DNA of 64,000 nt from Alphaproteobacteria bacterium (GTDB lineage Bacteria > Pseudomonadota > Alphaproteobacteria > Caulobacterales > Hyphomonadaceae), in assembly GCA_018830285.1 (NCBI GenBank), contig JAHJSB010000006.1, positions 1 to 64,000 on the forward strand, in the 5' to 3' direction. The translations under genes and the position numbers were made by a program. Under the pieces are notes generated by a model. It did not search any database. It had not been told where the DNA came from and saw nothing but the letters and a program-made list of their open reading frames with translations. This document shows positions 1-7,717 of the stretch, piece by piece (the stretch's first letter is position 1; each line of letters begins with the position of its first letter).

Positions 1-56
1 TCCGAAACAAGCCCGGTCACTCTGAGCCGGATGTCGTCTGAATAAACCTTACCCAT
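1..56 (-). CDS. IS630-type transposase, N-terminal fragment (runs off window)
   Basis: Only the first 18 codons are in the window. They begin M-G-K-V-Y-S-D-D-I-R-L-R-V, the characteristic opening of the helix-turn-helix domain of IS630-family transposases, which bind the element's terminal repeats and catalyse cut-and-paste transposition into TA. The start at 56 is supported by a near-perfect Shine-Dalgarno (AAGGAGG) ending a few bases upstream on the minus strand. The rest of the gene lies to the left of base 1, so completeness cannot be judged. The element's end probably lies between about 60 and 140, next to the damaged DUF3291 gene, but I cannot define its terminal repeat from one side. 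The family call rests on a short match. Confidence 0.55.
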   Translation of the reverse strand, partial: MGKVYSDDIRLRVTGLVS

Positions 57-80
57 GATCCACCTCCTTAAGGGAGTGAA

Positions 81-572
81 TCACTGTTCTCGTCGAATGG
101 GAATCCTTCGATTCACAGAATCAGCAGGATGCTCTAGCCAGCCCCACCCGAAGGCCTCATCCGTGTCGCCGTCGCGCTGGCGGCGGGCGAGGCGTTCGAG
201 CGCTTCGTCCAGAGTCGGTGCGTGACCTGCCAGCACCTACCACATGACGAAATGCATGCCGTCCATCATCTCGAACCATTCTTCGCGACGTGCGTAGAAC
301 TTGCGGTGCACGGTGCCCCAGACAAATCGTTCGAGGCTGGTCACATCTTCCCAAACGGTGAGGTTGGCAACGCATTGCGGATCGCCGTCGATCCTGGCGT
401 CCGTATTGCCCTTTCCGGGCTCGCCTGACCCCTCCATCATCCAGACAAAGCCGGGCATCTTTTTCCCGAGGCCGTTGATCATGTCCAAATTGTCCAAGAA
501 TTCCTTGACGCGGGGGTCGTCGGTTGGCGCGACCAGACGCCCGATATTGAGTTGGGCCAGATGCAGTGTCAT
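81..572 (-). pseudogene. DUF3291 family protein, interrupted by in-frame amber stop
   Basis: From ATG at 572 the frame encodes 111 residues (MTLHLAQLNIGR...) with the DUF3291 pattern: an early H-L-A-Q-L-N strand, V-W-E-D in the middle and M-H-F-V-M-W at the end. These small ferredoxin-like proteins resemble antibiotic-biosynthesis monooxygenases and have no assigned role. A TAG at 237-239 falls where relatives normally have a second Trp of the F-V-M-W-W motif. Beyond it the same frame continues with the expected tail (A-G-H-A-P-T-L-D-E-A-L, then D-E-A-F-G-W) and stays open to a TGA at 81-83. A single G-to-A change (TGG to TAG) explains the break. An alternative is a natural truncation at 237, giving a 111-residue protein. 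The position next to an IS630-type fragment fits a decaying locus. Confidence 0.6.
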
Positions 573-764
573 CGCATTTTCCGCTCGCCCCGAAAGCGCC
601 GCAACGGTCGCCGGGTTGCGCCAATCAATGGCCATGATTGGCATGAAGATAATAGATTGAGGCGGCGACCCCGAAATTTCAATGGATTGGGGACCTTGCC
701 TACGGAATACGCACCACGGTATCGCTAGCACTTACGTTTTTCACTGACTGAACTGGCCTGCGTC

Positions 765-2186
765 ATGACTTCACCTACGCCTTTCGACCTCGGCCCCGCA
801 CACATCGTCGGCATTGGCGGTATCGGCATGTCGGGCATTGCCGATGTGATGCTGACCATGGGCTACCAGGTGCAGGGTTCGGACATATCCGACAGCGCCA
901 ATGTGCAGCGCCTGCGGGAGAAGGGTGCCAATATCTTCATCGGCCATCGCGGCGAGAACGTGAAGGGTGCGGGCACGGTCATCATCTCGTCAGCGATCAG
1001 GAAGGACAATCCGGAGGTGCTGGCGGCGCGGGCGACGGGGATTCCGGTTGTGCGCCGGGCCAACATGCTGGCCGAGATCACGCGCCTCAAATACACGGTT
1101 TGCGTTGCCGGCACCCATGGCAAGACGACGACGACCAGCATGGTGGCCTGCCTGCTGGACGGCTGCGGCATCGATCCGACGGTGATCAATGGCGGGATCA
1201 TCCACGCCTATGGCTCGAACTACAAGGCAGGCGAGAGCGACTGGATGGTCGTCGAAAGCGACGAAAGCGACGGGACATTTGCGAAGCTGCATCCGACCTG
1301 CGCCATCGTCACGAATATCGATCCGGAGCACATGGACCATTACGGCTCCATGGACAAGCTGCGCGAAGCCTTTGATACCTTTGTGGAAAACCTTCCGTTT
1401 TACGGGTTCGCCGTGCTCTGCACCGACCATCCCGAAGTCCAGGACCTGGCCGCGCGGGTCACCGACCGGCGGCGCATCAGCTATGGATTCAACCGGCAGG
1501 CCGATGTCAGGGCGGTGAACCTGAAGACCGACCTCGACGGCGCGCATTTCGATGTCGCGCTGCGCCGGCCGGGGTCTGCAAGCCCCCGGGCTATCAAGGA
1601 CCTGACGTTGCCCATGGCAGGCGAGCACAATGTGCAGAACTCGCTGGCGGCCATCACCGTAGCGCTGGAGCTGGGCGCGACGGACGAGCAGATCCGGGCC
1701 TCTCTGGCGGCGTTCGGGGGGGTCAAGCGGCGGTTCACGACGGTGGGGGAATGGGCGCCGGAAGGGGGTGGCAAGGGCGTGGTGCGGATCATCGACGATT
1801 ATGGCCATCACCCGGTCGAAATCGCCGCCGTTTTGAAAGCCGCGCGGTCCATGCTGGGCCAGGGCCAGCTGATCGCCGTCTGCCAGCCGCACCGCTACAC
1901 GCGCCTGCGTGACCTGTTCGAAGATTTCTCGCGCTGCTTCGACGCGGCCGACGAAGTGTACGTGGCACCGGTCTACGAGGCCGGCGAAACCCCGATTGAG
2001 GGCATCACGCACGAGACCCTCGTGGCCAGCATCAAGCGGCACGGGCATCGGGGGGCGCATGTGCTGGCTTCGCTGGACGATTTGCCGGAAGCGATCCGGG
2101 GCATAGCCAAGCCGGGCGGCATGGTCGTCTGTCTCGGGGCAGGGGACATTACCCGCTATGCGGGGGACCTGGCGGACAAGCTGTAG
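765..2186 (+). CDS. murC: UDP-N-acetylmuramate--L-alanine ligase (MurC)
   Basis: Cytoplasmic peptidoglycan precursor enzyme: ATP-dependent addition of L-alanine to UDP-MurNAc. The 473 residues have full family length. Visible are the N-terminal Rossmann motif [11 protein letters not shown] (about residue 16), the ATP-binding loop [10 protein letters not shown] (about 116), the E-S-D-E-S-D-G-T-F segment and the [10 protein letters not shown] Mg/substrate motif (about 190), and D-D-Y-G-H-H-P-V-E in the last third. [11 protein letters not shown] separates it from the recycling ligase Mpl. It is not flanked by other division/cell-wall (dcw) genes here, which is unusual because murC normally sits with murG, murB and ddl. 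No strong Shine-Dalgarno precedes the ATG. Confidence 0.95.
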   Translation: MTSPTPFDLGPAHIVGIGGIGMSGIADVMLTMGYQVQGSDISDSANVQRLREKGANIFIGHRGENVKGAGTVIISSAIRKDNPEVLAARATGIPVVRRANMLAEITRLKYTVCVAGTHGKTTTTSMVACLLDGCGIDPTVINGGIIHAYGSNYKAGESDWMVVESDESDGTFAKLHPTCAIVTNIDPEHMDHYGSMDKLREAFDTFVENLPFYGFAVLCTDHPEVQDLAARVTDRRRISYGFNRQADVRAVNLKTDLDGAHFDVALRRPGSASPRAIKDLTLPMAGEHNVQNSLAAITVALELGATDEQIRASLAAFGGVKRRFTTVGEWAPEGGGKGVVRIIDDYGHHPVEIAAVLKAARSMLGQGQLIAVCQPHRYTRLRDLFEDFSRCFDAADEVYVAPVYEAGETPIEGITHETLVASIKRHGHRGAHVLASLDDLPEAIRGIAKPGGMVVCLGAGDITRYAGDLADKL

Positions 2187-2323
2187 TCGTCCCGCGCCGG
2201 TTTACCCTACGCCAAGCCTCCCGGAAGTGGCCAAAGAGCTTTCCTCGCGTCCCGGAATATCGCACGGTTGCGGAAAGACGGCGAACAATGATGCCGCAGA
2301 CCTATCTGGGAGATTGTCGCCGA

Positions 2324-3808
2324 ATGACTGAATTACTGGCCGCCACGCCATTGACCGAGAGTGCTGCAAAACAGGCAGCTGTGAGCGGAGGGCCTTTTGG
2401 CATCAAGGGGTTAGCCTGGGCCATCTTCGAAGGCGCACGCAATCCGTACTATAATCTCATCGTCATCTACATTTTTGCCCCGTATTTCGCCGAAGTGATG
2501 GTGGGCGGAGGCGAATTGGGCCTTACCCTGTCGGGCCTGACCATCACGATGGCTGGAATCGTCACGGCGCTGACAGCGCCGTTCCTCGGCGTCGTTGCCG
2601 ACAAGGCGGGCAGGCGAAAGCCGCTGATTGCCCTGTTCATGGCGGTCATGGTGGCGTGCTCTTTCGCCCTTTGGTGGGCGCGGCCTGAGGGCCCTCTGAC
2701 AATGTGGCCCACCATGTTCGTGCTGGCGATCGCTTATTGCTGCTACGGATATTCGGAAGTGTTGCACAATGCGATGCTGCCCACGGCGGGACGCCCCAAC
2801 GCGCTGCCGATCATTTCGGGTCTTGGCCTGTCGATGGGCAATATCCTGAGCGTCGGGATCCTGATCTTCTTCCTGTTTGGCCTATTGCTGCCTGGCTCGG
2901 GCTTGCCGTTCGCGGCGGATGAGCAACTGATCGCCCTGGATCTTGCCACGAACGAACCACAGCGCTTTGCGGGTCCGTTCGTGGCGGTCTGGATGGCGGT
3001 GCTGCTGATCCCGTTCTTCGTGTTCATGCCGGATGGCTTGAGCAAGGGTTTGAGCTGGAAGCAGGCCGCCGGAGACGTGTTCAAAGGCGAGGACCGCCAT
3101 GACGGCAACCCGCAATCGTTTTTGCAGCGCGCAATCGTGTTCCGGGATTACCTCGTGCAGCTGTTCCGGGACCATCCCCATACAATGCGGTTCCTGATCG
3201 CCCGCACGATCTATGCAGATGCCATGGCAGCGTTGCTGACGCTGGGTGCCGTGTTCGCAAAAACGTTTCTCGGCTGGAGCGGTGTCGAGATCCTGTTCTA
3301 TGGGATCACTGGCGTCCTGTTCGGCGCAGTGGGCGGATTTGTCGGCGGGTTCCTTGATCGCGTGCTTGGGCCGAAACTGGCGCTGGTCTGGGAAATTTCC
3401 GTGCTGACCGTCCTGCTGCTCGTTCAGCTGTCGATCACGCCGGAAGCCCTGCTATTCGGACTGATCCCGAGCGGGACGCCGATCTGGAGCAGCCCGTTCT
3501 TCGACACCTTGTCGGATGTGACCTATTTCCTGTTCGTGATTCCGGTGGCGATTGCCGTCGTGGCGTCGATTTCGTCCAGCCGCTACATGCTGGTGCACAT
3601 CGCGCCGCATGACAGGATCGGTGAATTCTTCGGTCTCTACGCGATTGCCGGGACGGTGACCGTGTGGATGGGGCCGGGCCTTGTCAGCCTGCTGACCTGG
3701 CTGACAGGCAACCAGCGCATCGGCATGGGTGGCATCGGCTTCATGTTCCTGCTGGGATTGATCATCCTGTGGAAAGTTCACGCGCCAAAGCGGGGCTTTG
3801 ATGCGTGA
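2324..3808 (+). CDS. MFS transporter, UMF1 (Atg22-like) type
   Basis: Inner-membrane protein of about 494 residues with roughly a dozen hydrophobic spans. The opening F-E-G-A-R-N-P-Y-Y segment and the cytoplasmic loop D-K-A-G-R-R-K-P between helices 2 and 3 are typical of the UMF1/Atg22-like branch of the major facilitator superfamily. Substrate unknown. An in-frame ATG at 2288 would add 12 polar residues. I prefer 2324 because GGGAG lies upstream and the extra residues look unlike family members, but 2288 is preceded by GGAAAG and cannot be excluded. It follows murC in the same direction after about 140 bases and converges on the minus-strand pilus genes. Confidence 0.8.
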   Translation: MTELLAATPLTESAAKQAAVSGGPFGIKGLAWAIFEGARNPYYNLIVIYIFAPYFAEVMVGGGELGLTLSGLTITMAGIVTALTAPFLGVVADKAGRRKPLIALFMAVMVACSFALWWARPEGPLTMWPTMFVLAIAYCCYGYSEVLHNAMLPTAGRPNALPIISGLGLSMGNILSVGILIFFLFGLLLPGSGLPFAADEQLIALDLATNEPQRFAGPFVAVWMAVLLIPFFVFMPDGLSKGLSWKQAAGDVFKGEDRHDGNPQSFLQRAIVFRDYLVQLFRDHPHTMRFLIARTIYADAMAALLTLGAVFAKTFLGWSGVEILFYGITGVLFGAVGGFVGGFLDRVLGPKLALVWEISVLTVLLLVQLSITPEALLFGLIPSGTPIWSSPFFDTLSDVTYFLFVIPVAIAVVASISSSRYMLVHIAPHDRIGEFFGLYAIAGTVTVWMGPGLVSLLTWLTGNQRIGMGGIGFMFLLGLIILWKVHAPKRGFDA

Positions 3809-3839
3809 CATCCGGGATTAATCGGGGGGGGGCAGCCGG

Positions 3840-4451
3840 CTAGCTGGTCGGCCCGAATGACTTGCCGTCATCATCGGCGTCATGCGTGCGGCTGATCTCG
3901 TTGACGCGGCGTGGACGCAGGTAGAATTTGTCGTCGACCGTCTTTTCGGTCTTCAGCACGTAGCCGAAGGGGCTTTTGAACGTGTACTCGACTTCGGCTA
4001 GGATCACGGAGCCCGGGGAGGGGATGATGCCGGAAGGAACGGTTATCGTGGAACCCTGCGCATGGGCGGAGATGTTGTAGGCATCTGACCAGTCAACGCG
4101 TGGCACGCCGTCGCCATTGTCGACGATGCTGGTGATCCGAAGGTTGGCCTCCGTCGCATCATAGGGCTGCATCATGACTTTTGCCGCCGCGAACATCTCG
4201 CCCATATCGGCATCCGTCACGGTGGCCAGACGGGCGGTCAGGTCGCCGAGGCTGGCGCTGGTGGAGGTCACCCGGCGGTCCATGCGCATCAGGAAGCTGA
4301 GCTCGATACAGCCGAAATAGATCAGGACCATGACCGGCGCGATGATGGCAAACTCCACCGCCGACACACCCTGTTCGTTATAGTGCAGGCCCTGGATGCC
4401 TCGCCATTTCAGGCGGGGACCGATCCGGGAGAGAAGGGACTTGCGGGACAT
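3840..4451 (-). CDS. TadE/TadG-like pilus assembly protein (pseudopilin)
   Basis: 203 residues. A short basic N-terminus is followed at about residues 28-50 by E-Q-G-V-S-A-V-E-F-A-I-I-A-P-V, the TadE-type prepilin signature: Gly/Ala, then an invariant Glu five residues on, heading a single membrane helix. The rest is a periplasmic domain of unknown fold. TadE-like proteins are processed by the prepilin peptidase and are thought to prime or decorate the Flp pilus. The start is set by GGAG upstream. It begins 4 bases after the stop of the neighbouring TadE-like gene, so the two are surely co-transcribed. They face away from the main cpa genes. Confidence 0.85.
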   Translation of the reverse strand: MSRKSLLSRIGPRLKWRGIQGLHYNEQGVSAVEFAIIAPVMVLIYFGCIELSFLMRMDRRVTSTSASLGDLTARLATVTDADMGEMFAAAKVMMQPYDATEANLRITSIVDNGDGVPRVDWSDAYNISAHAQGSTITVPSGIIPSPGSVILAEVEYTFKSPFGYVLKTEKTVDDKFYLRPRRVNEISRTHDADDDGKSFGPTS

Positions 4452-4454
4452 GGA

Positions 4455-5015
4455 CTAGTCTCCAAAGGGTTCGTTGCGGAACACGGCATTCGCCTGCACC
4501 AGGTATTTCGAACCGGCCATGTTGGACAGCGGCGCAGTGATGAACGGGGTCATCAGGCGCCATTCGTAGAAAACACGCACGGCCACGATATCATTGGGGC
4601 CGCCGGGTTCGTAGGCAAAGCCGTCATCATTGAAATTGCCGTCCAGGTCGACCGGGCGCTCGAAGCTCGCAGCGCCGAATTCATTAAGTGACTTGACGTC
4701 GATATGCAGTTTTTCGTCGCAATCGAGCAGGCCGAAAAAGCTGTTGCAGACCGATTCCCGGAAATTCATCTCGTTGAACCCGCTTTCCTGGGCCTGGCCC
4801 GTGCGGATCTGGCGGGATGCGTCGGCGACGGCGTGTTCAAGCACGGTCGAGACAAGAAATATCAGGCAGACTTCGAGCAGGCCGAAGATCAGCAGAAAGA
4901 ATGGAATAGCAACCATAGCGAATTCGACGGCAGCGGCCCCGCGCCGGTCGCTGGCATATCTATTCCAGGCCGCGTTCAAGCGCGAAGCAAGGATGCCGAA
5001 GCGGAAGCTGACCAT
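4455..5015 (-). CDS. TadE-like pilus assembly protein (pseudopilin)
   Basis: About 186 residues. R-R-G-A-A-A-V-E-F-A-M-V-A-I-P near residue 25 is the TadE prepilin-type motif followed by one long hydrophobic helix (F-F-L-L-I-F-G-L-L-E-V). The periplasmic part contains two Cys (C-N-S-F-F-G-L-L-D-C) that could form a disulfide. I place the start at the ATG at 5015, preceded by GGGG with suitable spacing; a GTG at 5051 would extend it by 12 residues. First gene of a two-gene minus-strand unit with the TadG-like gene at 3840-4451. Probable minor pilin of the Tad system encoded opposite. Confidence 0.87.
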   Translation of the reverse strand: MVSFRFGILASRLNAAWNRYASDRRGAAAVEFAMVAIPFFLLIFGLLEVCLIFLVSTVLEHAVADASRQIRTGQAQESGFNEMNFRESVCNSFFGLLDCDEKLHIDVKSLNEFGAASFERPVDLDGNFNDDGFAYEPGGPNDIVAVRVFYEWRLMTPFITAPLSNMAGSKYLVQANAVFRNEPFGD

Positions 5016-5146
5016 TTTCAAACCCCAAACAGACAATTGTCTCAGCGCCACCAGATACCAGACCTGGGTTTGCCTCCGATTTATCGGAAACGTAAAATTT
5101 CATCTATCTGGCGCCCAATTTGGATCGCGCTCGTCCCGGAAATGCA

Positions 5147-5174
5147 AACGACCGCCTCCGGAGACGCGGTCGTT
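5147..5174 (-). terminator. Hairpin after the secretin-N-domain gene
   Basis: A perfect 9-bp stem, AACGACCGC with GCGGTCGTT, separated by ten bases, lies just beyond the stop of the minus-strand gene at 5199-5642. On the minus strand it is followed by a T-containing stretch (TTTGCATTT). The T run is weak, so termination is likely but not certain. It separates this gene from the TadE pair downstream. Confidence 0.5.
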
Positions 5175-5198
5175 GCAGCGTGCTAAATGGATGCGAGC

Positions 5199-5642
5199 CT
5201 AGTTGCCACTGTTCAGGTCCTGAGTTGATTTCTGCTGCGTGAGGAGGGTATCGAAATAGTCGATCTGATCGCCGATGCTCATGACCGAGCGGCATTCGGG
5301 GGCGCAGTCATAGGTGAAATTCTGGCCGGAGCGATTGACCGTCACAAGGTTTGACGAATTGACAGTGACGACAACTTCGGTCGAGAAAATCTGGTCGCCG
5401 GCCTTGTTGAAGATCATGAGGTTGGTCGTGCCGAACGTCTTTCCGGTGATGAAAATGAGGTGTTCGTCGTGAACGGCGACGTCGGCGACATTCTTGTTGC
5501 CGAGCACGATGCTCGCTGCAGACCCCGGGATGCGAACGGGGATGGTCTTGTTGGCTTCGACGGACAGTTGCCCGGCCGCAGCGGTTGCGACGAACAGCGA
5601 TCCTGCCAGTGCCAGGGTGCAGGACTTGGCCAATATGTTCAT
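5199..5642 (-). CDS. Free-standing secretin-type N-domain protein of the pilus locus
   Basis: 147 residues with a Sec signal peptide ending near A-T-A-A-A-G. The mature part (V-E-A-N-K-T-I-P-V-R-I-P, then N-K-N-V-A-D-V-A-V, then G-T-T-N-L-M-I-F) follows the pattern of the pilus formation N-terminal domain that opens CpaC/RcpA secretins, and it aligns by eye with residues 40-110 of the CpaC encoded at 7718-9286. It ends in a short tail with a Cys pair (C-A-P-E-C). With no secretin pore domain it is probably a periplasmic accessory that contacts the secretin or pilus. It is divergent from pilA across a 269-base spacer. Confidence 0.78.
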   Translation of the reverse strand: MNILAKSCTLALAGSLFVATAAAGQLSVEANKTIPVRIPGSAASIVLGNKNVADVAVHDEHLIFITGKTFGTTNLMIFNKAGDQIFSTEVVVTVNSSNLVTVNRSGQNFTYDCAPECRSVMSIGDQIDYFDTLLTQQKSTQDLNSGN

Positions 5643-5911
5643 TTCTCGGGCTCCAGGTTCGGTTTCGGGAATCTTCGCTCAAGAAGGTTGCCTGTTTCCT
5701 AATAGTGCAGAGATCGCGCAAATCCGACATCATACTATAGGGATTGATTTCGACGGATCGCGCATTGGACGAGAGTAAACAAAACCCTGATTTGCCTTCA
5801 CGGATTTTCTGTATTCCGTAACGCGATATTGAGAATAGTCCTGTAGTTTCAGTGTTGTCCCGGGAAGAAAAAAATGTCCGGGGCTTATTTAACGCATGAT
5901 GGGAGTTTCCA
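5643..5911. other. Divergent intergenic region between the N-domain gene and pilA
   Basis: 269 bases, clearly more AT-rich than the flanking genes, which must hold the promoters of pilA and of the minus-strand N-domain gene. I see a TTAAC half-site just before pilA but no convincing TTAA-N7-TTAA box and no well-spaced -35/-10 pair. No open reading frame of interest is present. Confidence 0.5.
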
Positions 5912-6076
5912 ATGTTTGCACGTTTTCTTAAAGACGAGTCCGGCGCCACGGCTATCGAATACGGCCTGATCGCTGCTCTGATCGCTGTCGCTATCATCGG
6001 TGGCGTTACCGCCCTCGGTAACAGCGCCAACACCACGTTCACGACTGTTTCGACGGCTCTTGATAACGCCAACTAA
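5912..6076 (+). CDS. pilA: Flp/PilA-type IVb major pilin
   Basis: A 54-residue gene, easy to miss because of its size. After a seven-residue basic leader comes D-E-S-G-A-T-A-I-E-Y-G-L-I-A-A-L-I-A-V, the Flp pilin signature. The prepilin peptidase is expected to cut after the Gly, and Glu sits at +5 of the mature pilin with Tyr following. A hydrophobic helix and a short Thr/Asn-rich tail complete it. GGGAG lies 8 bases before the ATG and a strong terminator follows the stop. This is the structural subunit of the Tad pilus, and its peptidase CpaA is the next gene. The separate terminator suggests that pilA is expressed at a higher level than the assembly genes. Confidence 0.95.
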   Translation: MFARFLKDESGATAIEYGLIAALIAVAIIGGVTALGNSANTTFTTVSTALDNAN

Positions 6077-6105
6077 ATAGTCGACCGAATTTATTCGGTT
6101 CGCAG

Positions 6106-6141
6106 AAAGGCCGCCAGGGAAACCTGGCGGCCTTTTCTTTT
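6106..6141 (+). terminator. Rho-independent terminator after pilA
   Basis: A perfect 12-bp stem (AAGGCCGCCAGG with CCTGGCGGCCTT) is closed by a GAAA tetraloop and followed by TTTTCTTTT. It sits 30 bases after the pilA stop and separates the pilin transcript from cpaA. Confidence 0.93.
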
Positions 6142-6249
6142 GTCCCCATACCGGACGGGGACGGCCCAATGAGGCGGAGCAGAATTAAAAACTTCCTTCA
6201 GTCTTTTCCGTCACGGTGCGGCCGAGTCGAAGAATGAAGGAGCGGGCGA

Positions 6250-6765
6250 ATGATCTTGAACATCCTGGGAGGTGTGTTTCTGGCCCTGTGCGTCTTTGCG
6301 GCGATGCACGACGTCAACCGCCTGACGATTCCGAACTGGCTGAACCTGACGCTGGCGGGCCTGTTCGTGCCTGCAGCTGCGATCTCCGGTGTCCCGATGG
6401 AAATCATCGGGGGGCACCTGATGGTCGCCGCCCTCGCCTTCATGGTGGCCTTCGGCCTGTTCGCCTTCAACATATTCGGGGGAGGGGACGCCAAGATGAT
6501 TCCTGCCGTGATGCTATGGCTGGGGCCGGATGCGGGTATTACCTTCGTTTTTGTCATGGCACTCACAGGCGGGGCCTTTGCGCTGCTCATCCTGTCTGTC
6601 CGCCGACTTATCCCAGCCGCGGCCTTGCCGGGATTGATCCGTGCACCATTCGAAGAAAATGCCGGTGTTCCCTATGGAGTCGCGATTGCGGCCGGCGTGC
6701 TCGTGGCTGCGCCAGCGTCTCCATTCCTTGCCAACTTGTTAAGCCAAATCGTTCTTTTCAGTTAA
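6250..6765 (+). CDS. cpaA: Prepilin peptidase CpaA
   Basis: 171-residue polytopic inner-membrane aspartyl protease (A24 type, without the N-methylation domain), which cleaves the leader of Flp pilin and of the TadE-like pseudopilins. The two catalytic Asp are visible: H-D-V-N-R-L-T-I-P-N near residue 21 and F-G-G-G-D-A-K near residue 79. Length fits CpaA/TadV. AAGGAG stands upstream of the ATG. Its stop codon overlaps a CtrA-like box placed before cpaB. Confidence 0.93.
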   Translation: MILNILGGVFLALCVFAAMHDVNRLTIPNWLNLTLAGLFVPAAAISGVPMEIIGGHLMVAALAFMVAFGLFAFNIFGGGDAKMIPAVMLWLGPDAGITFVFVMALTGGAFALLILSVRRLIPAAALPGLIRAPFEENAGVPYGVAIAAGVLVAAPASPFLANLLSQIVLFS

Positions 6766-6776
6766 CCAAGCCTTAG
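6762..6776 (+). promoter_or_regulatory. CtrA-like box upstream of cpaB (one mismatch)
   Basis: TTAA-CCAAGCC-TTAG matches the Caulobacter CtrA consensus TTAA-N7-TTAA except for the last base. It overlaps the cpaA stop and lies about 90 bases before the cpaB start, a plausible promoter position. A short motif with one mismatch, so only a candidate. Confidence 0.35.
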
Positions 6777-6866
6777 GCCTGATCATGGAAGTATCCGGTT
6801 TGGATGGGGATTCTGCCCGATTGTGGTGGCCCATCGCATTTAGTCATCACAAGGGAGTGGCGCCCA

Positions 6867-7715
6867 ATGTCGCCGATGCGTCTTATCATTCTGTGCGGTG
6901 CTGCCCTGGCAGCCATGGCCGCCGCATTCCTGGTTCGCAACATGTCGGCACCGACGACCGTGACGCAAACGGTTACGGAGCTGCAGACCGAGATCCAGAC
7001 CACGCAGGTTTCCGAAGTCAAAGTACTGGTTTCCCGACGTGACCTGGCGATCGGTGACCGCCTGGCGACAAGCGATTTCGAATGGGCACCCTGGCCGGAA
7101 TTGAACATTGTCGACGGCTATCTCACCGAAGCCAAAAATCCCGATGGCATCGAGCAGATGGCCGGCGCTATTGTTCGAATTCCGATCTTCAAACGCGAAC
7201 CGATCCTGCCGGGCAAACTCGTCCTGGCAAATGATTCCAGCCTTATGGCCGCCTTGCTGTCACCGGGTATGCGCGCCATCTCGGTCGAGATTTCGACCGA
7301 ATCAGCTTCGGGTGGCTTCATCCTGCCAAATGACAAGGTCGACGTGATCCTCACGCATGAAGTCCAGGTGCAGACCGAACAGATGGTCACTGAGCGTCCG
7401 GCAACGACGACAATCATCAAGAATGTTCGTGTCCTGGCAATCGACCAGGTTTTCAAGCCGGATGAAAACGGCGGAACTTCCCAGATCGGCAACACGGCGA
7501 CGCTGGAAGTCTCGTCGAAGGAAGCTGAGCTGGTGGCGCTGTCGCAACGCATGGGAACACTGTCACTGTCATTGCGCCCCTGGTCGGATGCCGGAGACAG
7601 CATGGGCCGCGAATCGCGCACCGACATGCTGAGTGGCGATGGTGGAAATGGCGCCGGAGGCATCATGATTTACCGCAATGGCCAGGCCACGTCGGCCGGG
7701 CTTGGGGGAAGCTGA
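6867..7715 (+). CDS. cpaB: Flp pilus assembly protein CpaB/RcpC
   Basis: About 282 residues. An N-terminal membrane/signal segment is followed by a coiled T-V-T-Q-T-V-T-E-L-Q stretch, then the SAF domain (V-L-V-S-R-R-D-L-A-I-G-D-R-L near residue 55) and the RcpC domain with D-K-V-D-V-I-L-T. CpaB is a periplasmic partner of the CpaC secretin. The ATG at 6867 is chosen because AAGGGAG lies 8 bases upstream; the longer frame from 6804 adds an unconvincing 21 residues. It is followed 2 bases later by cpaC. Confidence 0.93.
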   Translation: MSPMRLIILCGAALAAMAAAFLVRNMSAPTTVTQTVTELQTEIQTTQVSEVKVLVSRRDLAIGDRLATSDFEWAPWPELNIVDGYLTEAKNPDGIEQMAGAIVRIPIFKREPILPGKLVLANDSSLMAALLSPGMRAISVEISTESASGGFILPNDKVDVILTHEVQVQTEQMVTERPATTTIIKNVRVLAIDQVFKPDENGGTSQIGNTATLEVSSKEAELVALSQRMGTLSLSLRPWSDAGDSMGRESRTDMLSGDGGNGAGGIMIYRNGQATSAGLGGS

Positions 7716-7717
7716 AG

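Noticed and set aside
1-140. Exact IS630 terminal repeat and TA target duplication
   Set aside because: A CTAG occurs at about 134-137 and gattc/gaatc-type repeats lie between 78 and 122, but with only one end in view the boundary cannot be set.
5643-5911. CtrA box before pilA
   Set aside because: Only GTAA-N7-TTGA with two mismatches and an isolated TTAAC near the start were found; too weak to report.
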